From: an uncultured Sutterella sp.
GTDB taxonomy: Bacteria > Pseudomonadota > Gammaproteobacteria > Burkholderiales > Burkholderiaceae_F
Assembly (NCBI GenBank): GCA_900764215.1
Contig: CAAFNI010000195.1
Coordinates: 1 to 10,836, forward strand
Direction: 5' to 3'
DNA: 10,836 nt
This document shows positions 1-6,312 of this stretch, piece by piece. Position numbers and translations under genes: made by a program. The first letter of the stretch is position 1, and each line of letters begins with the position of its first letter. The notes under the pieces were generated by a model. The model made no database searches, was not told where the DNA came from, and saw only the letters and a list, made by a program, of their open reading frames with translations.

Positions 1-159
1 ATCATAGACGGGGAGGCCCTGCAGGCGCTTCACTTCGGCGATGCGCTTGACGGCGGCAAGGCGCGTGCGCAGGGCGCCTACGATGGCTTCGTCGCTGCGG
101 TCGATGTCGGCGCGCAGGCTTTCAAGTTCCGCCGGGTTCTTTTTCGTGTCGTCGTTCAT
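1..159 (-). CDS. Chorismate mutase-domain protein, N-terminal part (probable PheA P-protein), cut by window edge
   Basis: Only the first 53 residues are in the window. After an 11-residue lead (MNDDTKKNPAE) the sequence LRADIDRSDEAIVGALRTRL, followed by AAVKRIAEVKRLQGLPVYD, is the first helix of the AroQ chorismate mutase fold: LR-x-IDxxDxxIxxLL-xR pattern, the active-site Arg near residue 33, and the Lys/Arg-rich VKxxAEVK stretch. The enzyme converts chorismate to prephenate at the head of phenylalanine and tyrosine synthesis. In proteobacteria this domain often opens the bifunctional PheA (chorismate mutase/prephenate dehydratase), but a monofunctional AroQ or another fusion cannot be excluded without the C-terminus. 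The ATG at 159 is supported by a GGAGAA ribosome-binding site (plus-strand 163-168) about 3-5 nt upstream. Confidence 0.8.
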   Translation of the reverse strand, partial: MNDDTKKNPAELESLRADIDRSDEAIVGALRTRLAAVKRIAEVKRLQGLPVYD

Positions 160-347
160 GGGTTCTCCGAGGATTGGTGTCGGTTGGACTGAAGGCTTGA
201 GGCCGGGGAGCGGCCATCGCGGCGCGGCTTGTCCTTTTTCAAGGCCGCATCCCGAATCATGCCTCATCTCGGGCGAAGGCGTACGGGAAAGAGGAGGCTT
301 CGGCATTCCGAACGCGGCCGCAGGCGGCACGGCTCCCCAACGAGAAA

Positions 348-376
348 GCCTGCGCGGATCGTCGTCCTGCGCAGGC
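348..376 (-). promoter_or_regulatory. Hairpin in the leader of the chorismate mutase gene, possible attenuator
   Basis: An 8-bp perfect stem, GCCTGCGC (348-355) with GCGCAGGC (369-376), has a 13-nt loop. On the minus strand the second arm is followed by TTTCTC, a weak U-rich tract, about 190 nt upstream of the chorismate mutase start. The position suits a leader terminator or attenuator, but the T-run is poor and no leader peptide was found. Confidence 0.25.
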
Positions 377-624
377 CTCAGGTGATCTGCATGAGGCTCA
401 CGCTTTGCCGCCGTCGGGCCTCAGGCATTCGGAATATGGCAGGGAAGTATCGTTTGACGCCGATTCTCGGAACCGGTCGTCGCTTCCATTGAGAGACATG
501 GTGCCAAAACGCAAGGCGCCGCGCAAGGCTTGCGCGAGAGCCTTCCGAAGTTTCTCGCCAACCTTTGCCGGGCATCATGCGGTCTGGGTGTTATGTGCTA
601 GGAGAATCGCCCTATAGGCTGAAA

Positions 625-641
625 GCCGTCGGGCGAACGGC
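625..641 (-). terminator. Weak terminator candidate downstream of the SMR exporter gene
   Basis: Stem GCCGT (637-641 on the minus strand) with ACGGC (625-629) and a 7-nt loop, followed on the minus strand by TTTC. It lies 45 nt after the stop of the exporter gene. The 5-bp stem and short T-run make it marginal. On the plus strand it is followed by GTCTTTTG, so it could also act weakly in the other direction. Confidence 0.3.
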
Positions 642-685
642 GTCTTTTGTCGACAAGTGCGCGTGCGAGCGACCCTCGGGACGGC

Positions 686-1012
686 TCAGTGCACGAGCTT
701 GAGACCGACGATCCCGATGAGGATGAGCGAGAGAAAGAAAAGCCGAAGGACGGACGCGCCGTCGCCGAAAAAGAGAATCCCGACGATCACGGTGCCCACG
801 CCGCCGATGCCCGTCCAGACGATGTAGGACGTGCCGATCGGGATGACCTTCTGGGCCAGGTAGAGAAAGAAGCCCGAAGCCGCCATCGAGACGACCGACA
901 CGGCGATCCAGAGCCAGGCGGCGCGGCCTTCGGCCAGGCTCGAAAGCTTGAACCCGAGCGGCCAGCCCATCTCGAAGAGGCCGGCGATGAGAAGATAGAA
1001 CCAGGAGAGCAT
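686..1012 (-). CDS. sugE: Small multidrug resistance (SMR) exporter of the SugE/Gdx type
   Basis: A 108-residue, four-helix inner-membrane protein of the SMR family, which works as an antiparallel dimer exchanging substrate for protons. The N-terminus LSWFYLLIAGLFEMGWPLGF carries the essential membrane glutamate (E14 here, E13 in the family) and the following Trp. The TSYIVWTGIGGVGTVIVGIL segment in helix 3 and the C-terminal LIGIVGLKL match the SugE/Gdx branch better than EmrE. Gdx members export guanidinium; that substrate is inferred from the family. I chose ATG 1012 over the upstream TTG at 1030 because AAGGA sits about 9 nt before it and family members begin right at the first helix. It lies 60 nt downstream of the LysR gene on the same strand, so the two are probably co-transcribed. 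I see no clear guanidine riboswitch in that gap. Confidence 0.88.
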   Translation of the reverse strand: MLSWFYLLIAGLFEMGWPLGFKLSSLAEGRAAWLWIAVSVVSMAASGFFLYLAQKVIPIGTSYIVWTGIGGVGTVIVGILFFGDGASVLRLFFLSLILIGIVGLKLVH

Positions 1013-1072
1013 GGGAAGGCATCCTTGCAAAAGGCGAAAGCGACGATTGAAGAGCGCCCGCGCGTTCGGACA

Positions 1073-1975
1073 TCAGCGCGTCCCTCGCGCCTGCGGGCCG
1101 CTGCGCGCCAGATCCTGTTGTCTGACAGCCTCCAAAAAAGCTTGCGCGGCCTTGCTCAGCGACGCGTACCTGTTCCAGATCAGCGCGTAATGAATCTCGA
1201 GCGGCGGCTCAAGCGGACAAAAGCACACGCCTTTGTCCAATTGAGCGGGCAGCAGGTCCTCGGTCGTCAAGTAGCAGCCGAAGCCGCAGTTGACGAACTT
1301 TTCGGGCGAACCGTTGATGACATTGTAGGTTGAGGCAATGCTGAGCTTGTCGAATTCCGTCTGCGCCCAGCGTGAAATGCGCCTCTGCAAACCGTCCCGG
1401 CGGTGAAGCACGAGGTCGAGCGACGCAAGATCCCGCCTGAGAACCACGCCCTGCGCCGCCATGGGATGGTCGGACGGCACAAGCACGCCCCATCGCGACG
1501 AATCGGGGAGCGGCACCCAATCATGCCGCAATCCGTCGACGGGTTCGAGAACAACGGCAAAGTCGAGCGTGCCGCGATCAAGCCTCCCCAATACGTCAAT
1601 GGCATCGCTGCCATAGAATTCGAAACGCACGCGCGGATGTGCGGCCCGCACCGCGGCTGCGGCTTTCAGCACTGTTGCGGTCGGATTGCCGCCGACGGCC
1701 ACCTCCCCGGCTATTGCCTCGTCGGAGGCAAGCTCGCCCTGCGTCTTGTCGATGAGCGCGACGATCTCTTCGGCGCGTCTGCGCAGAAGCACGCCTGCCT
1801 CGGTCAGGGCGATCTTTCGCTTTCCGCGAATGAGAAGCGGCCTGCCCGCCTTCCTTTCGAGCTCCATCAGCTGCTTGGAGAGCGACGGCTGCGAAATGTG
1901 CAGGCTCTCGGCAGTTCGAGTGATGTTGGCCTCCCTTGCAACGGCCAGAAAATAGCGCAGCTGACGAATTTCCAT
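1073..1975 (-). CDS. LysR-type transcriptional regulator
   Basis: 300 residues, the usual LysR length. Residues 1-60 form the winged helix-turn-helix: MEIRQLRYFLAVAREANITR, then AAESLHISQPSLSKQLMELE with the invariant A-x-x-L-x-x-(S/T)-Q-(P/S)-(S/A)-(L/V)-S pattern, then a linker helix. About 90-295 is the periplasmic-binding-like co-inducer domain. The start is fixed by a strong GGAGGTGAGG ribosome-binding site (plus-strand 1981-1990) 5-8 nt upstream. It is transcribed divergently from the aldo/keto reductase gene and sits directly upstream of the SMR exporter gene, the classic arrangement for a LysR protein controlling its divergent neighbour and its own transcript. The effector is unknown and I do not recognise a specific orthologue. 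Confidence 0.93.
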   Translation of the reverse strand: MEIRQLRYFLAVAREANITRTAESLHISQPSLSKQLMELERKAGRPLLIRGKRKIALTEAGVLLRRRAEEIVALIDKTQGELASDEAIAGEVAVGGNPTATVLKAAAAVRAAHPRVRFEFYGSDAIDVLGRLDRGTLDFAVVLEPVDGLRHDWVPLPDSSRWGVLVPSDHPMAAQGVVLRRDLASLDLVLHRRDGLQRRISRWAQTEFDKLSIASTYNVINGSPEKFVNCGFGCYLTTEDLLPAQLDKGVCFCPLEPPLEIHYALIWNRYASLSKAAQAFLEAVRQQDLARSGPQARGTR

Positions 1976-2043
1976 GAGTGCCTCACCTCCGGGGACGGTT
2001 TGAACGCGGTTTCATGCCATCAGGCTATGGTACCACATTCAAA

Positions 2044-2058
2044 ATAGGAATTTGCTAT
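2044..2058 (+). promoter_or_regulatory. LysR operator candidate (T-N11-A, ATAG-N7-CTAT)
   Basis: ATAG at 2044-2047 and CTAT at 2055-2058 form an interrupted palindrome with T2045-N11-A2057, the consensus core of LysR-family binding sites. It lies between the divergent LysR and aldo/keto reductase genes, about 70 nt upstream of the LysR start, and overlaps the -35 candidate for the reductase. The location is what the family predicts; binding is inferred. Confidence 0.45.
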
Positions 2059-2080
2059 CACGAAAGAGCCGCATTACACT
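2052..2080 (+). promoter_or_regulatory. Promoter candidate for the aldo/keto reductase gene
   Basis: TTGCTA (2052-2057) and TACACT (2075-2080) are separated by exactly 17 nt, each matching the sigma-70 consensus at 4 of 6 positions. The -35 overlaps the LysR operator candidate, a plausible geometry for control by the divergent regulator. The hexamers are weak, so activator dependence would make sense. Confidence 0.35.
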
Positions 2081-2103
2081 CCTTTTTCATCGGGGCGGCA
2101 TTT

Positions 2104-2200
2104 GCGGGGCGAGGCCCCGCCATGAAGGGTTCGGACGGGCAAAGCGCGAAAGGGCTTTGCGAAGCGCATGCGCGGTCCGTCCTCCGATCGAATGCCGAAG
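2104..2200 (+). other. Hairpin-rich leader upstream of the aldo/keto reductase gene
   Basis: Two perfect stems lie between the promoter candidate and the start codon: GCGGGGC (2104-2110) with GCCCCGC (2114-2120), loop GAG; and GCAAAGC (2139-2145) with GCTTTGC (2154-2160), loop of 8 nt. An outer pairing of CGGACGG (about 2132-2138) with CCGTCC (about 2177-2182) could enclose the second stem. No known riboswitch class is recognised. It may be only a stable 5' leader. Confidence 0.35.
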
Positions 2201-2230
2201 ACTCGAGCACAATTGCAGGGAGGAACAATC

Positions 2231-2785
2231 ATGCAAACTCTGACGTTGAACAACGGCGTCGTCATGCCGGCCATCGGCTACGGCGTATTCCGAATGACGG
2301 ACGCGCGACAGTGTGAAGAGGCCGTCGTCGAGGCCATCCGCGCTGGCTATCGCCTGATTGACACCGCTGCCGCCTACGGCAACGAAGCGGCGGTCGGCCG
2401 TGCCATTCGCCGGTGCGGCGTTGCGCGCGGGGAGCTTTTCGTGACCACGAAGCTCCGGATCACGGACACGAGCTACGAAGGCGCCAAGCGGGGCTTCGAG
2501 CGCTCGATGGAGCATCTCGGGCTCGACTATCTGGATCTCTACCTCATCCATCAGCCCTACAACGATTACTACGGGGCATGGCGCGCGCTCGAAGAGCTCT
2601 TCGAGCAGGGCAGGGTCAGGGCCATCGGCGTCGACAACTTCACGCAGGACAAGCTCGCGGACCTGATCTTCTGGAACAAGGTCAAGCCGGCCGTCAATCT
2701 GGTGGAGTGCAATCCGTTCTTCCAGCGCGGGGACGAGCACGCGTACATGAAGAGCCGCGGCATTCTGATGCAGGCATGGTCGCCC
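2231..2785 (+). pseudogene. Aldo/keto reductase, 5' part of gene split by insertion
   Basis: 185 codons of an AKR-superfamily NAD(P)H-dependent carbonyl reductase (2,5-diketo-D-gluconate reductase/prostaglandin F synthase-like TIM barrel). The catalytic tetrad is visible: D44 (LIDTA), Y49 (AAYGNE), K74 (TTKL), H107 (LIHQP). The start at 2231 is fixed by GGGAGGA at 2218-2224. The native reading ends at the motif MQAWSP (P185, codon 2783-2785), where related enzymes continue with a loop and the cofactor-binding C-terminal part. The frame then runs 57 foreign codons into the inserted element, to a stop ending at 2959. The rest of the gene resumes at 6315. The truncated product keeps the catalytic tetrad but lacks the last barrel strands and the NADP-phosphate-binding segment, so it is almost certainly inactive. 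Confidence 0.92.
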
Positions 2786-2791
2786 GTTATT

Positions 2792-2812
2792 CCAAAATCT
2801 ACCGAATCTACC
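2792..2812. repeat. Subterminal AATCTACC repeats, right end of element
   Basis: AATCTACC occurs at 2796-2803 and again at 2805-2812 (direct, 9-nt period), is inverted at 2830-2837, and is inverted at the other end of the element at 6277-6284. The longer context CCAAAATCTACC (2792-2803) matches the reverse complement of 6277-6287 (CCAAATCTACC) with one base missing, an imperfect subterminal inverted repeat of 11-12 bp. Confidence 0.65.
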
Positions 2813-2838
2813 ATGCTGTCGAACAGCATGGTAGATTC
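2804..2838. repeat. Perfect 16-bp inverted repeat near the element's right end
   Basis: GAATCTACCATGCTGT (2804-2819) pairs perfectly with 2823-2838 around a 3-nt loop CGA. It lies 18 nt inside the element boundary at 2786. It contains copies of the AATCTACC motif, one per arm, so it could be a recombinase-binding site, the terminal stem of a guide-RNA scaffold, or both. Confidence 0.8.
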
Positions 2839-3264
2839 AGCTTCCTCATGCACAATGCAATCCCGGAACCGCCCTGCCATACGGCATGAACGGAAGAGGA
2901 AACGATTCGGCATTCGCTCTTCGCAACAAGCTTGGCTTGTTCGAAGTCAGCCACGATAACGGTAGGCCGGAGACTGCGGTTTCGCCGCAGGCGGCTTTCT
3001 AAACGTGGGAGCATCAACTGCTCATCGATGCTCAGCTGTGGGATTTTTCCGCATTCCGCGGATTCGTCGGACATCCTCATCGTCTGCCGCAGCTCGTCCG
3101 AATAAACGGCATTTGACCGCCCGAAGGCGGGCATCCTACTTGCATGGTTCGACGAGAAGGCTTCATCCGAGTCTTTTACGTTCAAGGCGCTTCTTGGTTT
3201 CTCCCATAGAGGTTCATCAAAGTGACGTTCGGTCACGCCGGTTAATGGGGTTGATCAAAATGGT

Positions 3265-6102
3265 TCATTGCCGCGCAAGGTAGGCCTGATGGTCTTCGCG
3301 ATGATGCTGCTTGATGTCGCTCATCGTGCTGTAGCGGTGGAAGCGCTTGTCGTGAACGCGCAGCAGGAGCACCTGCGCGGCCTTCGCATCGGCATGGGCT
3401 TCGGTGCCGCACTTTCGACATCGGAATACGTTGCCCTTTCGATTCTTGCGATCCGTGTAGCCGCAGACCGGGCACGACTGGCTCGAATAAGCGGCCGGCA
3501 CGTAGATCAGGCGCACCCTGCGTTCCGCCGCCTTGAATTCAAGGCGTTCGGCAAGCAGGCCGCGAACCCATGCCGAGAGCCGACGCCGCCAGTATTTGCT
3601 GATGCCGGCATAGCGAAAGACCAGTGCGAAGGCTTCGATGATGAAGACGGCACCTGCATGCAGATCGAACATCTCGTTGAGCGCACGGTTCACTTCCTTC
3701 TTGAACTCCTCCCGGAAGGCGTGAAGACGTCGATTGTAGGTCGCCTCGCCGAGATTGCAGCGGCGGATGCGCCTGGCCTTCGCCTTGTCGAAGGCGGGCA
3801 CGGGCTTGTCCGGCTGAGCTCTCGGCGGCATCGTCATCGCACGGAATCGATTGCGGGCTCGGTCGGCCTTCAGCAGAAAGTCGGCAAAACGGCTCAGAAT
3901 GCCGCCCAACTTTTCACCGAAGCGGTTGCCGAGCGCATCGTAGGCGACTTCGGTGTAGCCAAGGTCGAACGCCATGGCTCGAACCAGATCCGGATCCGAA
4001 AGCGACGCGTCGCCGTCGGCCACGTCCTTCGGACGGATGCGCCCCTGCATGCGCACCTCAAGGAGCCGAACGCCCGTCTCCGGATCGCGGCCGACGAAGG
4101 CCAGTTGAATGGCGGGCTTGCAGCGACAGGCCTTTTCTTCGACCGTGCCGTCTTCCAAGCGTCGATACTGCGCGAGGTGGTCGTGTCCCGCGATGTCGAT
4201 TGCGAAGGCACGTCCTCCGTCGGGCGGTGTAATGCGAATCTCGGTCATGCCGCGTACGACATCATGCGTGGCGCAATAGTGCTGCGGCATGTACCAGATG
4301 CTTGTTTGCACCTTCTCCGGATAGACGCCCTCGTAAGACTCGACGTCTGCGCGCGCGAGCTTCTCGAAATCCTCTTCTTCAGCAACGGGCTTCGTTTCGA
4401 CATTCAGGATGAGTTCGAGCGCAACGGTGTTCTTCGAAGGGAACACCACATGGAAGGACGGCTTCTTCGGTCGGGCGAGTGCATAGGTTTTGCCCGTCCT
4501 CGGACGCACCATCTCGCGAAGCGGTGCGTGCCCGGCAAGCGTGACGGTGAACGCCATGCCTTCGCGCGGACGATTCACGGCCACGATCGTCTCATCCTTC
4601 GCTTCATCGTAAGTCACCGTGCAGGCGCCGGCGCCGATCCAGCGGGAGGGCATCCGCCCGGCTTCGCTGCCGCACGTGCCCGTCATCGTCTTCACCGGGC
4701 AGCGATGAAGACGTACGAAGGTCGACTCCGACGGGGGCTGCACCCAAGCAGGCGCGACGGGATTGCCGAGCACGTCCAACGTCGTTCTGCCGGCCGATCG
4801 CTTCAGCCGAACCAGCGGCTTGTGCTTGCTCTTGAGAACCTGAAGTCTGCCTTTTTTCGTGATCTTGCGATCCTTGAAGGGGAGCTCCCCCGCAAACGTG
4901 AGCGATAGCCCCTTGTGTTTCGGATTCTCGAAGAACCGCACGGTCGTTTCGTTGGCTGCCATGTCGTAGGTCGACTCATAGCGGTCGGACTCGAACCAGT
5001 TGCTCATCAAGGTGTTCGAAAGCCTGCCCGAAGCGCGGACAGCCTCGAAGGATGCCAGAGAACGAAGCGATTGATCGAGCTTGACCTCTTTCGACTTGAG
5101 CGGAATCGTCACGTGAATTTCCAGACCGACTTCCGTTCTGACGGTTTGAATGGTCGGTTTTGCAGAGCGGCTGCAGCGCACGCGCTCCTTGCGTCCTCTG
5201 CGCAGGCAGAAATCACGGATCGGAACTCGTCCATTGATTTTGAGGCTGATGTGCTTGCCGGGAACAGGCGACATCAGTTCGATGAGCGTGCGATCCTCCG
5301 CCTCAATGTAGGTCGAGGTATAGCAGCTTTCGTCAAACCAGACGCTGCGGTTTTCACCGCGGCGGGGCATGTGTCCCATGGCGTCATGTACGGCACGCAC
5401 CATCTGAATGCAGAGACCGCGCGCATTGCGGATCTTGTCCACATCATCAAGCTTGACGGGAAGCGGCACCCTGCCGTCCATCATGTCGAAGAAGCGGTCG
5501 GTCGCATCGGACAGCAGGCCGACGATGTAGCGGCACTCCTCCATCGTGTAGCCCGCATAGGACTTCTTGCGGCGAATGGCTGCCAATGCTTCGCTCTGCA
5601 GCAGGCGCCACCACCGGAACACCGTTCCCGAAGCCTGCTGAAGTCCGAGCTTCCAATGACGGGCCTGGAGCCCGCCCGTCAGAATCGGATCGATCTTGGG
5701 GGCGATTGTTGCCGGCAGAACCGCGGCGTTTCCGGCCAGCTCTGACATGCGGGCGCGAACCTTCTTCGAGCGCTTCGAATATGCATGGGTTTTGAGCGCC
5801 GCCTCGATGGCCTGCCCTTGATCCGCGACGATTTGATCGCGCAGATCGCGATACCGATCGCCGATGGCATAACGGCGATAGTCGCACATGCCCAGCAGGC
5901 GCAGGAACCGATCCACCTGAGCACCGTATGCGTTGTGGAGCGCATCAAGCTTGAGGCGATCTTCTTCGGAGAGTGTCGCTTCATCCACCTTGAAGCAGAC
6001 CGTGCGCATGGCGCTCGCTTGCCTGTTTTTCTGGAAGGCGGAAAGCCGCTCTCTGGGGACAAAGTAAAGACTGAAGGGATCGGGAAAATCGGATAGAAGC
6101 AT
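3265..6102 (-). CDS. Large TnpB/Cas12-like RuvC nuclease with four tandem ~115-residue modules
   Basis: 945 residues, more than twice a typical TnpB (about 350-450). The C-terminal part is a TnpB/Cas12-type RuvC domain: motif I AFDLGYTEVAYDALG (D713), motif II AVFIIEAF (E823), the conserved PAAYSSQSCPVCGY lead into a zinc ribbon (C877, C880, C895, C898), and motif III HADAKAAQVLL (D905). All three catalytic acids and four zinc cysteines are present, so nuclease activity is expected. Residues 33-70 (RTVCFKVDEATLSEEDRLKL onward) resemble the TnpB N-terminal strand and helix, and about 80-245 is mostly helical. Residues 250-690 hold four modules beginning at W255, W369, W488 and W603. No clear ribosome-binding site marks ATG 6102. 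ATG 6009 (M32), just before the first strand, is a reasonable alternative start. It is the only plausible protein of the element. RNA-guided DNA cleavage is inferred from the family. Confidence 0.88.
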   Translation of the reverse strand: MLLSDFPDPFSLYFVPRERLSAFQKNRQASAMRTVCFKVDEATLSEEDRLKLDALHNAYGAQVDRFLRLLGMCDYRRYAIGDRYRDLRDQIVADQGQAIEAALKTHAYSKRSKKVRARMSELAGNAAVLPATIAPKIDPILTGGLQARHWKLGLQQASGTVFRWWRLLQSEALAAIRRKKSYAGYTMEECRYIVGLLSDATDRFFDMMDGRVPLPVKLDDVDKIRNARGLCIQMVRAVHDAMGHMPRRGENRSVWFDESCYTSTYIEAEDRTLIELMSPVPGKHISLKINGRVPIRDFCLRRGRKERVRCSRSAKPTIQTVRTEVGLEIHVTIPLKSKEVKLDQSLRSLASFEAVRASGRLSNTLMSNWFESDRYESTYDMAANETTVRFFENPKHKGLSLTFAGELPFKDRKITKKGRLQVLKSKHKPLVRLKRSAGRTTLDVLGNPVAPAWVQPPSESTFVRLHRCPVKTMTGTCGSEAGRMPSRWIGAGACTVTYDEAKDETIVAVNRPREGMAFTVTLAGHAPLREMVRPRTGKTYALARPKKPSFHVVFPSKNTVALELILNVETKPVAEEEDFEKLARADVESYEGVYPEKVQTSIWYMPQHYCATHDVVRGMTEIRITPPDGGRAFAIDIAGHDHLAQYRRLEDGTVEEKACRCKPAIQLAFVGRDPETGVRLLEVRMQGRIRPKDVADGDASLSDPDLVRAMAFDLGYTEVAYDALGNRFGEKLGGILSRFADFLLKADRARNRFRAMTMPPRAQPDKPVPAFDKAKARRIRRCNLGEATYNRRLHAFREEFKKEVNRALNEMFDLHAGAVFIIEAFALVFRYAGISKYWRRRLSAWVRGLLAERLEFKAAERRVRLIYVPAAYSSQSCPVCGYTDRKNRKGNVFRCRKCGTEAHADAKAAQVLLLRVHDKRFHRYSTMSDIKQHHREDHQAYLARQ
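4033..5355 (-). repeat. Protein-level tandem repeat: four modules in the TnpB-like nuclease
   Basis: Within the nuclease, modules start at W255, W369, W488 and W603, spaced 114, 119 and 115 residues. Each shares W-(F/I/Y), five residues later Y or C, then (S/V/A)-T-(Y/H), an acidic turn, T-x-(I/V), then G-x-x-(F/I/L)-x-(L/I/V)-x-(I/F/L)-(A/N)-G-x-x-P or close variants (ISLKINGRVPI, LSLTFAGELPF, FTVTLAGHAPL, FAIDIAGHDHL), and a KP-rich strand (AKPTIQ, HKPLVR, KKPSFH, CKPAIQ). Alternating hydrophobics suggest small beta domains. The copies are divergent, so duplication is old. The function is unknown. Confidence 0.75.
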
Positions 6103-6312
6103 GGCGTCGCTCGCATGGATTCTGATGGTTTGAACTCATCATAACCCCGTATGCGACAGCGGGTGTCGCATGCAAACATTGTCACCATCAACGTCTGCGG
6201 TTCAGTCACTTTTCTCAATTCCGCGTGAGCAATGACTTTACGTACTTCAAGTCTCCCGCTACGCCACATTGCCGATGGTAGATTTGGCAAGTTTTTTATC
6301 GACTAGCAAATA
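6103..6312 (-). promoter_or_regulatory. Left end and upstream region of the TnpB-like gene
   Basis: This AT-richer 210-nt stretch lies between the element's left boundary and the nuclease start and must hold its promoter. A perfect hairpin, ATGCGACA (6151-6158) with TGTCGCAT (6164-6171) and a 5-nt loop, lies about 50 nt upstream of the start. A TATGAT (minus strand, 6143-6138) is a possible -10 without a good -35. The GGTAGATT motif at 6277-6284 mirrors the repeats at the right end. The promoter assignment is weak. Confidence 0.4.

Larger units (their letters stand above)
160..685. other. Long intergenic region between the SMR exporter and the chorismate mutase gene
   Basis: No ORF here has a convincing start and protein-like composition, and I see no tRNA or rRNA. 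It holds several short hairpins: 348-355 with 369-376 (GCCTGCGC arms), 520-526 with 530-536 (CGCGCAA arms, GGC loop) and 625-629 with 637-641 (GCCGT arms). A near-repeat GGCATTC(C/G)GAA occurs at 302-312 and 424-434, with a TTCCGAA core again at 543-549. The region should contain the promoter and leader of the minus-strand chorismate mutase gene, but I find no Phe-rich leader peptide, so classic phe attenuation is not supported. Confidence 0.5.
2786..3264 (-). ncRNA. Candidate right-end guide RNA (omegaRNA/reRNA-like) region
   Basis: These 479 nt lie between the nuclease stop codon and the element end, where TnpB systems encode their guide RNA, which often overlaps the 3' end of the gene. Perfect hairpins along it are: 3222-3236 (GTGAC/GTCAC), 3117-3130 (on the minus strand CCGCC-UUCG-GGCGG, a stable tetraloop), 3009-3033 (GAGCATC/GATGCTC), 2974-2990 (CTGCGG/CCGCAG), 2925-2941 (AACAAGC/GCTTGTT) and 2804-2838 (16 bp). 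No promoter or mature ends can be assigned. If it behaves like TnpB RNAs, the guide is the host flank just past the element, GCGACCATGCCTGCATCAGA (minus strand, 2783-2764). The RNA role is inferred from position and structure. Confidence 0.5.

Noticed and set aside
1013..1072. Guanidine riboswitch before the SugE-type gene
   Set aside because: Only 60 nt separate it from the LysR stop, and I could not find the paired ACGR hairpins of the mini-ykkC class or a ykkC-like fold.
2168..2230. Upstream start at 2168 for the aldo/keto reductase
   Set aside because: The 21 extra residues are not family-like, and the Shine-Dalgarno GGGAGGA points to ATG 2231, where the canonical N-terminus begins.
2808..3236. 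A 142-codon minus-strand frame from GTG 3236 in the tail of the element
   Set aside because: No ribosome-binding site, mixed codon use with several rare AGA, AGG, CTA and TTA codons, and it runs through all the hairpins and ends inside the 16-bp repeat. A small protein cannot be fully excluded, but a structured RNA explains the region better.
3268..4908. A 546-codon plus-strand frame opposite the TnpB-like gene
   Set aside because: It lies entirely antisense to a protein with clear RuvC and zinc-ribbon motifs. Its composition (Arg/His/Ala/Gly-rich, no recognisable domain) is what GC-rich complementary frames give.
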